Source: Pseudomonas costantinii
GTDB taxonomy: Bacteria > Pseudomonadota > Gammaproteobacteria > Pseudomonadales > Pseudomonadaceae
Assembly (NCBI RefSeq): GCF_001870435.1
Contig: NZ_MDDR01000034.1
Coordinates: 496,001 to 560,000, forward strand
Reading direction: 5' to 3'
DNA length: 64,000 bases
Within the stretch, counting starts at the first letter, position 1. The number at the start of each line of letters is the position of its first letter. The notes under the pieces are model-generated. The model was not told the DNA's origin. It worked only from the letters and a program-made list of their open reading frames with translations, and did not search any database. Position numbers and translations under genes: made by a program. Shown piece by piece: positions 38,405 to 47,012 of the stretch.

Positions 38405-39294
38405 TGTATCAACGTCTGCTCAAATCCTTGAACCGCCTGAACCCCAGGGCCTGGGATTTCATTCAGTTGACCCGCATGGACAAGCCGATCGGCATCTACC
38501 TGTTGCTATGGCCAACGCTCTGGGCGCTGTGGATTGCCGGCAAAGGCTCGCCATCCCTGGCTAACATTGTGATTTTCGTCCTGGGCGTCACGCTGACCCG
38601 TGCCGCCGGTTGCGTCATTAATGACTGGGCCGACCGCAAGGTCGACGGCCATGTGAAGCGCACCGCGCAACGCCCTTTGGCCAGCGGCAAGATCAGCTCC
38701 AAAGAGGCCTTGGTGTTCTTTGCGGTACTGATGTTGATCAGCTTCCTGTTGGTACTGCTGACCAACTCCATGACGATCTGGCTGTCTTTGGGCGGCCTGG
38801 CACTGGCGGTCAGCTACCCGTTCATGAAGCGCTACACCTATTACCCACAAGTGGTATTGGGGGCGGCTTTTTCGTGGGGCATGCCGATGGCGTTCACCGC
38901 CGAAACCGGCCACCTGCCTGCCACGGCGTGGCTGCTGTACATCGCGAATCTGCTGTGGACGGTGGCCTACGACACGTATTACGCGATGACCGACCGCGAT
39001 GACGACTTGAAGATCGGCGTGAAATCCACCGCCATTCTATTTGGCGACGCCGACCGAGCAATCATTCTGACCCTGCAAGGCTTGGCACTGGTTTGCCTGC
39101 TGCTGGCGGGCATGCGGTTTGAGCTGGGGGGCTGGTTCCACCTTGGGCTGCTCGCGGCGGCCGGGTGTTTCGCCTGGGAGTTCTGGTACACCCGGGACAG
39201 GGATCGGCTGAAATGCTTCAAAGCGTTTTTGCATAACCACTGGGCGGGGTTGGCGATTTTTGTCGGGATTGTGGCGGACTACGGTTTTCGATGA
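38404..39294 (+). CDS. ubiA: 4-hydroxybenzoate octaprenyl/polyprenyltransferase
   Basis: 296 residues, a polytopic inner-membrane prenyltransferase. Both Mg-diphosphate motifs are intact: NDWADRKVD (N73 to D81) and YDTYYAMTDRDDD in the second half. It attaches the polyprenyl chain to 4-hydroxybenzoate, the product of UbiC encoded just upstream. About eight hydrophobic helices are visible. Confidence 0.96.
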   Translation: MYQRLLKSLNRLNPRAWDFIQLTRMDKPIGIYLLLWPTLWALWIAGKGSPSLANIVIFVLGVTLTRAAGCVINDWADRKVDGHVKRTAQRPLASGKISSKEALVFFAVLMLISFLLVLLTNSMTIWLSLGGLALAVSYPFMKRYTYYPQVVLGAAFSWGMPMAFTAETGHLPATAWLLYIANLLWTVAYDTYYAMTDRDDDLKIGVKSTAILFGDADRAIILTLQGLALVCLLLAGMRFELGGWFHLGLLAAAGCFAWEFWYTRDRDRLKCFKAFLHNHWAGLAIFVGIVADYGFR

Positions 39295-39310
39295 GGGGCC
39301 AGGCCCCTCA
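39292..39310. terminator. Possible hairpin between convergent ubiA and the repeat-protein gene
   Basis: The 7-bp arms TGAGGGG and CCCCTCA have a 5-base loop and begin at the ubiA stop codon. There is no long T run, so it is a weak candidate for a shared terminator. Confidence 0.4.
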
Positions 39311-39328
39311 CCATTTACCCGGGTTTAA

Positions 39329-39709
39329 TTAAGGCTTGGCGACCTTCCAGGCCCCGTCCATTTTGCCCTCACCGGTCATGTCACCCGCCTTCTTGTCCAT
39401 GACGAAGGTGTAGAGCGGCTTACCGTCATAGGCCCATTGGCTCTTTTCGTCGTCGCGAGTGATCACGGTCCACTTACCCATGGGTTTGTCAGTGGAGGCA
39501 GCGCTCAGCGGTGGCCAGTTGGTAGCGCACTTGTCGTTGCACATGGACTTGCCACCGGCATCCTTGGCAAAGGTGTAGAGCGTCATGCCATTGTGATCCA
39601 CCAACATCCCGTCTTTAGTCATCGCAGGGTCCGCCGCAAATGCCAGTGTCGGCAGCGTTAACGCGGCCGTGACCAGCAGGGCTTTCCAGGAAAAAGTACT
39701 GTGTGTCAT
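39329..39709 (-). CDS. Secreted COG4315-type repeat protein
   Basis: 126 residues from the ATG at 39709, preceded by GGAAGG. A signal peptide ends near LPTLAFAADP. Two copies of the family motif are seen: GMLVDHNGMTLYTFAKD with CNDKCATNWPPL, and QWAYDGKPLYTFVMDK. The function of these periplasmic repeat proteins is poorly defined. It is convergent with ubiA and divergent from phoB, whose Pho box lies about 80 bp beyond its start. Confidence 0.8.
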   Translation of the reverse strand: MTHSTFSWKALLVTAALTLPTLAFAADPAMTKDGMLVDHNGMTLYTFAKDAGGKSMCNDKCATNWPPLSAASTDKPMGKWTVITRDDEKSQWAYDGKPLYTFVMDKKAGDMTGEGKMDGAWKVAKP

Positions 39710-39791
39710 GGGAACCTTCCTTTTGTGGTTGTCAGGATTCGGACCCAAAGCGTAGTCCAGAGAGGCGCCAATTGCCTGAGCGACTAAATTA

Positions 39792-39809
39792 CTGTCACAC
39801 GACTGCAAT
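39792..39809 (+). promoter_or_regulatory. Pho box upstream of phoB
   Basis: CTGTCAC-ACGA-CTGCAAT fits the two 7-bp direct repeats spaced by 4 bp that PhoB binds (consensus CTGTCAT). It lies 52 bp before the phoB ATG, consistent with autoregulation under phosphate limitation. Confidence 0.7.
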
Positions 39810-39861
39810 AATTCCGTTATCTAATGCGGCGCAAGACAGTTAAATGACAAGAGGATTTAGC

Positions 39862-40551
39862 ATGGTTGGCAGGAGCATTCTGATCGTTGACGACGAAGCG
39901 CCCATTCGCGAAATGATCGCCGTTGCGTTGGAAATGGCCGGCTATGACTGCCTGGAGGCGGAGAACTCCCAGCAGGCCCATGCCATTATCGTCGACCGCA
40001 AGCCGGACCTGATCCTGCTGGACTGGATGCTGCCCGGCACCTCCGGCATCGAACTGGCTCGGCGCCTCAAGCGTGATGAGCTGACCGGGGATATCCCGAT
40101 CATCATGCTCACCGCCAAGGGCGAAGAGGACAACAAGATCCAAGGCCTGGAAGTCGGCGCCGATGACTACATCACCAAGCCGTTTTCCCCGCGGGAACTG
40201 GTCGCGCGCCTGAAAGCCGTACTGCGCCGCGCCGGCCCTACCGATGGCGAAGCGCCGATCGAAGTCGATGGCCTGATCCTGGACCCGATCAGCCACCGCG
40301 TGACCATCGACGGTAAACCGGCCGAAATGGGCCCGACCGAATACCGCCTGCTGCAGTTTTTCATGACCCACCAGGAACGCGCCTATACCCGCGGCCAGTT
40401 GCTGGACCAGGTGTGGGGCGGCAACGTGTATGTGGAAGAGCGCACTGTGGACGTGCATATCCGTCGCCTGCGCAAAGCCTTGGGCGATGCCTACGAGAAT
40501 CTGGTACAAACCGTGCGCGGCACCGGCTACCGGTTTTCCACCAAAGGCTGA
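39862..40551 (+). CDS. phoB: PhoB, phosphate-responsive response regulator
   Basis: 229 residues from the ATG at 39862; an in-frame ATG at 39844 is less like the family. The receiver domain has phosphoacceptor D54 in LILLDWMLPG and K in ITKPFSPREL. The C-terminal winged helix (OmpR type) contains TRGQLLDQVWG and EERTVDVHIRRLRKAL. It activates the pho regulon, including the pst genes to the right. phoR follows 46 bp downstream. Confidence 0.97.
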   Translation: MVGRSILIVDDEAPIREMIAVALEMAGYDCLEAENSQQAHAIIVDRKPDLILLDWMLPGTSGIELARRLKRDELTGDIPIIMLTAKGEEDNKIQGLEVGADDYITKPFSPRELVARLKAVLRRAGPTDGEAPIEVDGLILDPISHRVTIDGKPAEMGPTEYRLLQFFMTHQERAYTRGQLLDQVWGGNVYVEERTVDVHIRRLRKALGDAYENLVQTVRGTGYRFSTKG

Positions 40552-40597
40552 GCCAGCCCTTCCCTTTCCTTAACAGCTGACAAGGACGCATGTTTAA

Positions 40598-41920
40598 GTG
40601 AACCAGAACTGGCATGGCACCCTGATCCGTCACATGCTGCTGTTGATCACCGGCTGCCTGCTGGTCGGCCTGATCAGTGGCTATTACGGCTGGAGTCTGG
40701 CCGTCGGTATCGGCCTTTACCTGGGCTGGACGCTCAAACAACTGCTGCGCTTGCATGAATGGCTGCGCCAGCACAAACCCGACGAAGCACCACCCGACGG
40801 CTACGGCCTGTGGGGCGAGGTGTTCGACAGCATCTACCACCTGCAACGCCGCGACCAACGAGTACGCGGGCGCCTGCAAGCGGTGATCGACCGGGTGCAG
40901 GAGTCCACCGCCGCGCTCAAAGACGCGGTGATCATGCTCGACAGTGATGGCAACCTGGAATGGTGGAACCGCGCCGCCGAGACCCTGCTGGGCCTCAAAA
41001 CGCCTCAGGACAGTGGCCAGCCGGTGACCAACCTGGTGCGCCATCCGCGCTTCAAGGAGTACTTCGAGCAGGAGAACTACGAAGAAGCCCTGGAAATCCC
41101 CTCGCCCACCAACGACCGCGTGCGCATCCAGCTGTACCTGACGCGCTACGGCAACAACGAACACTTGATGCTGGTGCGCGACGTGACCCGCATCCACCAG
41201 TTGGAACAGATGCGCAAAGACTTCGTGGCCAACGTCTCCCATGAGTTGCGCACGCCGTTGACGGTGATCTGCGGCTACCTGGAGACGCTGTTGGACAACG
41301 TCGACGAGATCAACCCGCGCTGGAGCCGCGCCCTGCAACAAATGCAGCAGCAAGGCTCACGCATGCAGACCCTGCTCAACGATCTGCTATTGCTGGCCAA
41401 GCTGGAGGCGACCGATTACCCGTCGGACAATCACCCAGTGACCGTACAAAGCCTGTTGCAGACCATCAAGAACGATGCCCAGGCCCTCTCCGGCCAGCGC
41501 GGGCAGCAGATCACTCTGGAAGCCGACGCGGCGGTACTGCTCAAAGGCAGTGAGGGCGAATTACGCAGTGCGTTTTCCAACCTGGTGTTCAACGCGGTGA
41601 AGTACACCCAGGACAAGGGCAATATCCGCATTCGCTGGTGGGCCGACGAACACGGCGCGCACCTGAGCGTGCAGGACTCCGGCATCGGTATCGACGCCAA
41701 GCACCTGCCGCGCCTGACCGAACGCTTCTACCGCGTCGACTCCAGTCGCAACTCCAACACCGGCGGCACCGGGCTCGGCCTGGCCATCGTCAAACACGTG
41801 TTGCTGCGCCACCGTGCACGGCTGGAGATCAGCAGCGTGCTGGGCCATGGCAGCACCTTTACCTGCCATTTCCCACCGACGCAGGTGACCCGTTCGCGGG
41901 TGGTCGACCAGGACGCCTAG
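40598..41920 (+). CDS. phoR: PhoR, phosphate sensor histidine kinase
   Basis: 440 residues from a GTG. Two short hydrophobic segments (about 8-45) anchor it. A PAS domain follows (about 95-195), then HisKA with H215 in NVSHELRTPLTVICGYLETL and HATPase with NAVKYTQ, DSGIGI and GTGLGLAIVKHVL. It phosphorylates PhoB at low phosphate and is kept off by PstSCAB-PhoU at high phosphate. Confidence 0.97.
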   Translation: MNQNWHGTLIRHMLLLITGCLLVGLISGYYGWSLAVGIGLYLGWTLKQLLRLHEWLRQHKPDEAPPDGYGLWGEVFDSIYHLQRRDQRVRGRLQAVIDRVQESTAALKDAVIMLDSDGNLEWWNRAAETLLGLKTPQDSGQPVTNLVRHPRFKEYFEQENYEEALEIPSPTNDRVRIQLYLTRYGNNEHLMLVRDVTRIHQLEQMRKDFVANVSHELRTPLTVICGYLETLLDNVDEINPRWSRALQQMQQQGSRMQTLLNDLLLLAKLEATDYPSDNHPVTVQSLLQTIKNDAQALSGQRGQQITLEADAAVLLKGSEGELRSAFSNLVFNAVKYTQDKGNIRIRWWADEHGAHLSVQDSGIGIDAKHLPRLTERFYRVDSSRNSNTGGTGLGLAIVKHVLLRHRARLEISSVLGHGSTFTCHFPPTQVTRSRVVDQDA

Positions 41921-42044
41921 CGCGCCGCCCGGCAACCGACACTAGGCAAGCGACCCGTCAGCCGCTACATTGGCCGACTTGCGCCTGCCTTTCAGGCCCA
42001 CCTGTCACCCCTTATTGAACACACGGAACCTGCAAAACCCCATC

Positions 42045-43385
42045 ATGGACCCTTCCCCTGGTATTACCCTCGCTACACTCTTCGCCGACTTCGGCATGAT
42101 TCTTTTTGCACTGATCCTGGTACTGCTCAACGGCTTTTTCGTTGCGGCGGAGTTTGCCATGGTCAAACTGCGCGCCACCCGGGTCGAGTCCATCGCCCAC
42201 AAGAACGGTTGGCGCGGGCAGATCCTGCGCACCGTGCACAGCCAGCTCGACGCCTACCTGTCTGCCTGCCAGCTGGGTATCACCCTCGCCTCTCTGGGCC
42301 TGGGCTGGGTCGGTGAGCCGGCTTTTGCGCATATCCTTGAGCCGATGCTGGGCGCCGTGGGCGTGCAATCGCCGGAAGTGATCAAGGGCGTGTCGTTCTT
42401 TGCCGCCTTCTTCGTGATCTCCTATCTGCACATCGTGGTTGGTGAGCTGGCGCCCAAGTCCTGGGCCATCCGTAAACCCGAGTTACTGTCGCTGTGGACG
42501 GCGGTGCCGCTGTACCTGTTCTACTGGGCCATGTACCCGGCGATCTACCTGCTCAACGCCAGCGCCAACACGATCCTGCGCATCGCCGGCCAAGGCGAGC
42601 CTGGCCCGCACCATGAACACCATTACAGCCGCGAAGAACTCAAGCTGATCCTGCACTCCAGCCGTGGCCAGGACCCAAGTGACCAAGGCATGCGCGTACT
42701 GGCTTCCGCCGTGGAAATGGGCGAGCTGGAAGTGGTGGACTGGGCCAACTCCCGGGAAGACCTGGTGACCCTGGACTTCAACGCCCCGCTCAAGGAAATC
42801 CTCGCGCTGTTCCGCCGCCACCAATTCAGCCGTTACCCGGTGTATGACGCCGTGCGCAACGAGTTCGTCGGCCTGCTGCACATCAAGGATCTGCTGTTGG
42901 AACTGGCGGCCCTGGACCACATCCCCGAATCGTTCAACCTGGCCGAGCTGACCCGTCCGCTGGAGCGCGTGTCGCGGCATATGCCGTTGTCGCAGTTGCT
43001 GGAGCAGTTCCGCAAAGGCGGCGCGCACTTCGCCTTGGTGGAAGAAGCCGACGGCAAGATCATCGGCTACCTGACCATGGAAGACGTGCTGGAAGTGCTG
43101 GTCGGCGATATCCAGGACGAACACCGCAAGGCCGAGCGCGGCATCCTGGCCTACCAGCCGGGCAAACTGCTGGTACGCGGTGACACACCGCTGTTCAAGG
43201 TGGAACGCCTGCTGGGTGTCGACCTGGACCACATCGAAGCCGAAACCCTGGCGGGCCTGATCTACGACACCCTCAAGCGGGTGCCGGCAGAGGAAGAAGT
43301 GCTGGAAGTGGAAGGCCTGCGGATCATCATCAAGAAGATGAAAGGGCCGAAGATCGTGTTGGCCAAGGTCCTGCTGCTGGATTAA
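42045..43385 (+). CDS. CNNM/CBS/CorC-family membrane protein (hemolysin-like)
   Basis: 446 residues from the ATG at 42045; the frame extends to 41970 but that part is not family-like. A CNNM (DUF21) transmembrane domain with the start MILFALILVLLNGFFVAAEFAMV is followed by two CBS domains (about 200-330) and a CorC_HlyC C-terminal domain (about 345-425, with LEAETLAGLIYDTLKRVP-like spacing). Such proteins are linked to Mg/Co efflux or membrane integrity; the name hemolysin is historical. It follows phoR and is convergent with the M23 gene. Confidence 0.9.
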   Translation: MDPSPGITLATLFADFGMILFALILVLLNGFFVAAEFAMVKLRATRVESIAHKNGWRGQILRTVHSQLDAYLSACQLGITLASLGLGWVGEPAFAHILEPMLGAVGVQSPEVIKGVSFFAAFFVISYLHIVVGELAPKSWAIRKPELLSLWTAVPLYLFYWAMYPAIYLLNASANTILRIAGQGEPGPHHEHHYSREELKLILHSSRGQDPSDQGMRVLASAVEMGELEVVDWANSREDLVTLDFNAPLKEILALFRRHQFSRYPVYDAVRNEFVGLLHIKDLLLELAALDHIPESFNLAELTRPLERVSRHMPLSQLLEQFRKGGAHFALVEEADGKIIGYLTMEDVLEVLVGDIQDEHRKAERGILAYQPGKLLVRGDTPLFKVERLLGVDLDHIEAETLAGLIYDTLKRVPAEEEVLEVEGLRIIIKKMKGPKIVLAKVLLLD

Positions 43386-43389
43386 CGCC

Positions 43390-44052
43390 TCAATTGCCCA
43401 ACGCAAAGTTGGGCAATGTGCCTACCGGCTGGTTGAACTCATACGGGATCGACACCAGCCCCGCCTCGGTCGCGCGCTGCACCACAAAGTGCAGATGCGG
43501 CCCGCTGCTGTTGCCGGTATTGCCCGACAGCGCCAGTGGGCTGCCCACCGCCACACGCTGCCCAACCCTGACACCGACCGACCCTTGCTTGAGGTGCAGG
43601 TACACACCCTGTGTGCCGTCATCGTGGCGCACCCGCACAAAATTCCCTGACGCATCGCCGCCACGCCCGGACTGCTCATTTTCGGTTTTCACGACCACAC
43701 CGCTACGCGCCGCAATAATCGGCGTGCCTTCGGGCATGGCGATATCCATGGCGTAGCGACTCTTGGCGTCGGTGTGGCTGAAGCTGCCATTGGGGCCTTG
43801 GGTCAGGCGAAACGGGCCGCCGCGCCAGGGAAAGGGATAGCGATAGGCTTGCTGTGGGTAAAGGGGTTGGGGCCTTTCAAGCACCGGTCGCTTGATCTTG
43901 CGCTCCTGGATGACGAACGCTTGGGCACCCGGGGTTTGCCGGTCACTGAAAAACACCACGCCATTGGCATCGGTGGATTTGTAGAGGGTCATGGCCAAGG
44001 TTGAAGTAGTAACCGTGGCCAACCCGCAGCACAGCAACAAACGCATGAACAT
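43390..44052 (-). CDS. Exported M23/LytM-family protein with N-terminal DUF4124
   Basis: 220 residues. A signal peptide (MFMRLLLCCGLATVTTSTLA) is followed by a DUF4124 segment (TLYKSTDANGVVFFSDRQTPG) and a LytM domain. The second zinc motif HLHFVV is intact, but the first motif reads RYAMDIAMPEGTP, with Arg where active LytM has His (HxxxD). It may still use another ligand or act as a non-catalytic activator. The gene is convergent with the CorC-like gene, four bases between stops. Confidence 0.85.
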   Translation of the reverse strand: MFMRLLLCCGLATVTTSTLAMTLYKSTDANGVVFFSDRQTPGAQAFVIQERKIKRPVLERPQPLYPQQAYRYPFPWRGGPFRLTQGPNGSFSHTDAKSRYAMDIAMPEGTPIIAARSGVVVKTENEQSGRGGDASGNFVRVRHDDGTQGVYLHLKQGSVGVRVGQRVAVGSPLALSGNTGNSSGPHLHFVVQRATEAGLVSIPYEFNQPVGTLPNFALGN

Positions 44053-44142
44053 GGCGTGAACCTGCCGGGATGACTGAACGGCAGGCTAGCAGGCGTTGAT
44101 GACAACTCAGAGTAATACGACCTTGTGGTCGGAGGGCTTGTC

Positions 44143-44170
44143 GTGGCGAGGGGGCTTGTCCCCTCGCCAC
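44143..44170. repeat. REP-type palindrome (GTGGCGAGGGG family)
   Basis: The 11-bp arms GTGGCGAGGGG and CCCCTCGCCAC flank a 6-base loop. It lies between the M23 gene and the response regulator gene, downstream of the latter's stop. It differs in sequence from the other repeat families here. Confidence 0.75.
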
Positions 44171-44193
44171 AGGTACTGCGTTGAGTCTCAGCG

Positions 44194-45102
44194 TTACGCG
44201 CCCGGCACAAAGTGCTTCTGCGCCGTACCGCGCGCGATCAGGCGGGAGATGTAGTCGAGCTTTTGCGCATCCTGGTCGATAAACCGGAAGGTCAGTTGCA
44301 GCCAGTCGCTGTCAGGCTTGGGCTCGTAGGCGACGATCGCGTGCAGGTAGCCATTGAGGCGGGCAACTTCGGCGTTGTCGCCTTGCTCAAGGTCCAGCAC
44401 CGCGCTTTCCAGTACCTGAGGCAGGACTTCACCGCGACGCACCACCAGCAGCGCTTCCTTGATGCTCAGCGCCTTGATCACACATTGCTGGTTGCCGCTG
44501 GACAAGCGCAGCTGGCCTTGGCCACGACCGCCAGCCGGTGCCGCTGCAGGTGCCTGCACCGGCGGGCTGTTGAGCAGGCCTTTGCTTGGCGCGGGGGCAA
44601 CCGCCGCAGCGGGGGCCGAACGCACCGCTTCAGGCTTGCCACCGGTGAGGGCGCTCAGGGAATCATTGCCGAAGGCCGAATTCATCTTGGTCGGCGCGCT
44701 GGCGATCAGCGCGTCGAGGCGACCGATCTTGTGCAGGGCCTGCTTAACCTTGTTCAGCAACTGCTCGTTGGTGAACGGCTTGCTGACGTAGCCGGAAACA
44801 CCGGCCTGGATCGCCTGAACCACGTTTTCCTTGTCGCCACGGCTGGTCACCATCACGAACGGCATGGCCTTGAGATGGGCTTGCTCACGGCACCAGGTCA
44901 GCAGTTCAAGGCCGGACATCTCAGGCATTTCCCAGTCGCACAGCACCAAGTCGAACGTCTCGCGCATCAGGATGGCCTGGGCCTTTTTGCCGTTCACCGC
45001 GTCTTCAATCTTGATCCCGGGGAAGTAGTTGCGCAGGCACTTCTTCACCAGGTCGCGGATAAACGAGGCGTCATCCACCACCAACACACTGACTTTACTC
45101 AT
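44194..45102 (-). CDS. Response regulator with CheY-like receiver and PilZ-like domain
   Basis: 302 residues. The receiver domain (1-125) keeps DD at 10-11, phosphoacceptor D56 in LVLCDWEMPEM, T in VMVTSRG and K in VSKPFTNEQL. A low-complexity Ala/Pro linker (about 150-195) leads to a C-terminal region of about 105 residues resembling PilZ, ending RFIDQDAQKLDYISRLIARG. The PilZ RxxxR motif is not obvious, so cyclic-di-GMP binding is uncertain. No cognate kinase is adjacent. Confidence 0.8.
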   Translation of the reverse strand: MSKVSVLVVDDASFIRDLVKKCLRNYFPGIKIEDAVNGKKAQAILMRETFDLVLCDWEMPEMSGLELLTWCREQAHLKAMPFVMVTSRGDKENVVQAIQAGVSGYVSKPFTNEQLLNKVKQALHKIGRLDALIASAPTKMNSAFGNDSLSALTGGKPEAVRSAPAAAVAPAPSKGLLNSPPVQAPAAAPAGGRGQGQLRLSSGNQQCVIKALSIKEALLVVRRGEVLPQVLESAVLDLEQGDNAEVARLNGYLHAIVAYEPKPDSDWLQLTFRFIDQDAQKLDYISRLIARGTAQKHFVPGA

Positions 45103-45223
45103 CGACCCTTCATCCTATAAACGGCACGCAAGACGCCTGACTGATGGCATTTTGCCAAAACTTGGTAGTCACAGCGGGACTTTATTGCTCCTGCTGCGCA
45201 AAAATTCAGAGGCCACAAACGAA

Positions 45224-45248
45224 AACGCCCGGCCAAAGGCCGGGCGTT
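45224..45248 (-). terminator. Terminator downstream of phoU
   Basis: AACGCCCGGCC and GGCCGGGCGTT form an 11-bp GC-rich stem with a 3-base loop, followed on the minus strand by TTTTCGTTTG. It lies 16 bp after the phoU stop and should end the pst-phoU operon. Confidence 0.85.
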
Positions 45249-45264
45249 AATTTCTCGGGCAACC

Positions 45265-46026
45265 TTACTTATCGTCAGATTCGCCCGGAACATTAGGGAT
45301 TAGGTCGGCTGTGCCTTCAACTTCGGCCTTCATGCGCTTGAGGCCCATGTGCCGCACGTCGGTACCGCGAACCAGGTAGATCACCAGTTCCGAAATATTG
45401 CGCGCGTGGTCGCCGATACGCTCCAGGGAGCGCAGCACCCAGATAATGTTCAAGACCCGCGAGATAGAGCGCGGGTCTTCCATCATGTAGGTGGCCAGCT
45501 CGCGCAGCGCGGTTTTGTATTCGCGGTCGATGATTTTGTCGTACTGAGCTACCGACAACGCCAGTTCGGCGTCGAAACGGGCAAACGCGTCCAGCGCATC
45601 ACGGACCATGTTGCGCACCTGGTCACCGATATGACGCACTTCCACGTAGCCACGTGGTGCCTCGCCTTCCTCGCACAACTGGATGGCGCGGCGGGCGATC
45701 TTGGTGGCTTCGTCGCCGATGCGCTCCAGGTCGATCACTGACTTGGAGATGCTGATGATCAAACGCAGGTCGGAGGCGGCCGGCTGGCGACGGGCAAGAA
45801 TGCGCAGGCATTCTTCGTCGATGTTGCGTTCCATCTGGTTGATCTGGTCATCGATCTCACGCACTTGCTGGGCCAGGCCCGAGTCGGCCTCGATCAGCGC
45901 GGTGACTGCGTCGTTAACTTGCTTCTCCACCAGCCCACCCATTGCCAGGAGGTGGCTGCGCACCTCCTCAAGCTCGGCGTTGAACTGCGCGGAGATGTGA
46001 TGGGTAAGGCCTTCTTTGCTAATCAT
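45265..46026 (-). CDS. phoU: PhoU, phosphate signalling regulator
   Basis: 253 residues from the ATG at 46026, with AAGGA seven bases upstream. Two tandem three-helix PhoU domains are visible, each with the metal-binding E/D motif: DLERIGDEATKIARRA and SLERIGDHARNISELV. It links Pst transport to PhoR and is needed to keep the pho regulon off when phosphate is plentiful. Last gene of the pst operon. Confidence 0.96.
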   Translation of the reverse strand: MISKEGLTHHISAQFNAELEEVRSHLLAMGGLVEKQVNDAVTALIEADSGLAQQVREIDDQINQMERNIDEECLRILARRQPAASDLRLIISISKSVIDLERIGDEATKIARRAIQLCEEGEAPRGYVEVRHIGDQVRNMVRDALDAFARFDAELALSVAQYDKIIDREYKTALRELATYMMEDPRSISRVLNIIWVLRSLERIGDHARNISELVIYLVRGTDVRHMGLKRMKAEVEGTADLIPNVPGESDDK

Positions 46027-46096
46027 GTGGGTGTCCTTGGAGCGTCCGGTAAGGTGCGCAGAGCGCAGCATTCAGTGCAATCAGAACCACCGCGTA

Positions 46097-46930
46097 CTAG
46101 CCGTAACGACCGGTGATGTAGTCTTCGGTCTGCTTCTTGGCCGGGTTGGTGAACAGGGTATCGGTGTCGCCGAATTCCACCAGTTTGCCCATGTACATGA
46201 ACGCGGTGTAGTCGGAAACCCGTGCCGCCTGTTGCATGTTGTGGGTCACGATGACGATGGTGAACTTGGATTTCAGTTCGTAGATCAGCTCTTCGACTTT
46301 CAGCGTCGAGATCGGGTCGAGTGCCGAGCACGGTTCATCGAGCAGAAGCACTTCCGGCTCCACGGCGATGGTACGGGCGATCACCAGACGCTGTTGCTGG
46401 CCGCCGGACAGGCCGAGTGCCGATTCGTGCAGGCGGTCTTTCACTTCGTCCCACAGCGCCGCGCCTTTAAGCGCCCACTCAACCGCTTCATCGAGGATGC
46501 GTTTCTTGTTGATGCCCTGGATGCGCAGGCCGTAGACCACGTTTTCGTAGATGGTCTTGGGGAACGGGTTCGGCTTCTGGAACACCATGCCCACACGGCG
46601 ACGCAGCTCGGCCACGTCTTCGCCCTTACGGTAGATGTTGGTGCCGTAGAGGTTGATCGCGCCGTCTACGCGGCAACCATCGACCAGGTCGTTCATGCGG
46701 TTGAACGTACGCAGCAGCGTGGACTTACCGCAGCCGGACGGGCCGATAAAGGCGGTCACGCGCTGTTTGGGGATGTTCATGCTGACGTCGAACAGCGCCT
46801 GCTTTTCACCGTAGTACAGGCTCAGGCTCGGCACTTCGATGGCCACGGTTTCCTGGGCCAGGCTCAGGCTCTGCTTGTCGCGACCCAGGGCAGACATGTT
46901 GATGCCGTGGGTGTGGGTTTCATGTTGCAT
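46097..46930 (-). CDS. pstB: PstB, phosphate ABC transporter ATPase
   Basis: 277 residues. Walker A GPSGCGKST at 63-71, signature LSGGQQQR, Walker B VLLLDEPCSALDP and H-loop VIVTHNMQQAARVSD. A 30-residue N-terminal extension precedes the domain, as in other pseudomonads. AGGGAGC lies six bases before the start. It drives phosphate uptake with PstA and PstC. Confidence 0.97.
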   Translation of the reverse strand: MQHETHTHGINMSALGRDKQSLSLAQETVAIEVPSLSLYYGEKQALFDVSMNIPKQRVTAFIGPSGCGKSTLLRTFNRMNDLVDGCRVDGAINLYGTNIYRKGEDVAELRRRVGMVFQKPNPFPKTIYENVVYGLRIQGINKKRILDEAVEWALKGAALWDEVKDRLHESALGLSGGQQQRLVIARTIAVEPEVLLLDEPCSALDPISTLKVEELIYELKSKFTIVIVTHNMQQAARVSDYTAFMYMGKLVEFGDTDTLFTNPAKKQTEDYITGRYG

Positions 46931-47012
46931 GGGATGCTCCCTGTGCTACCAATTCGTTTCGTTGAACCGCCGGAGGCGGCTTACTCAAATTCTGTGTCTG
47001 GCGCAGGCCCAC

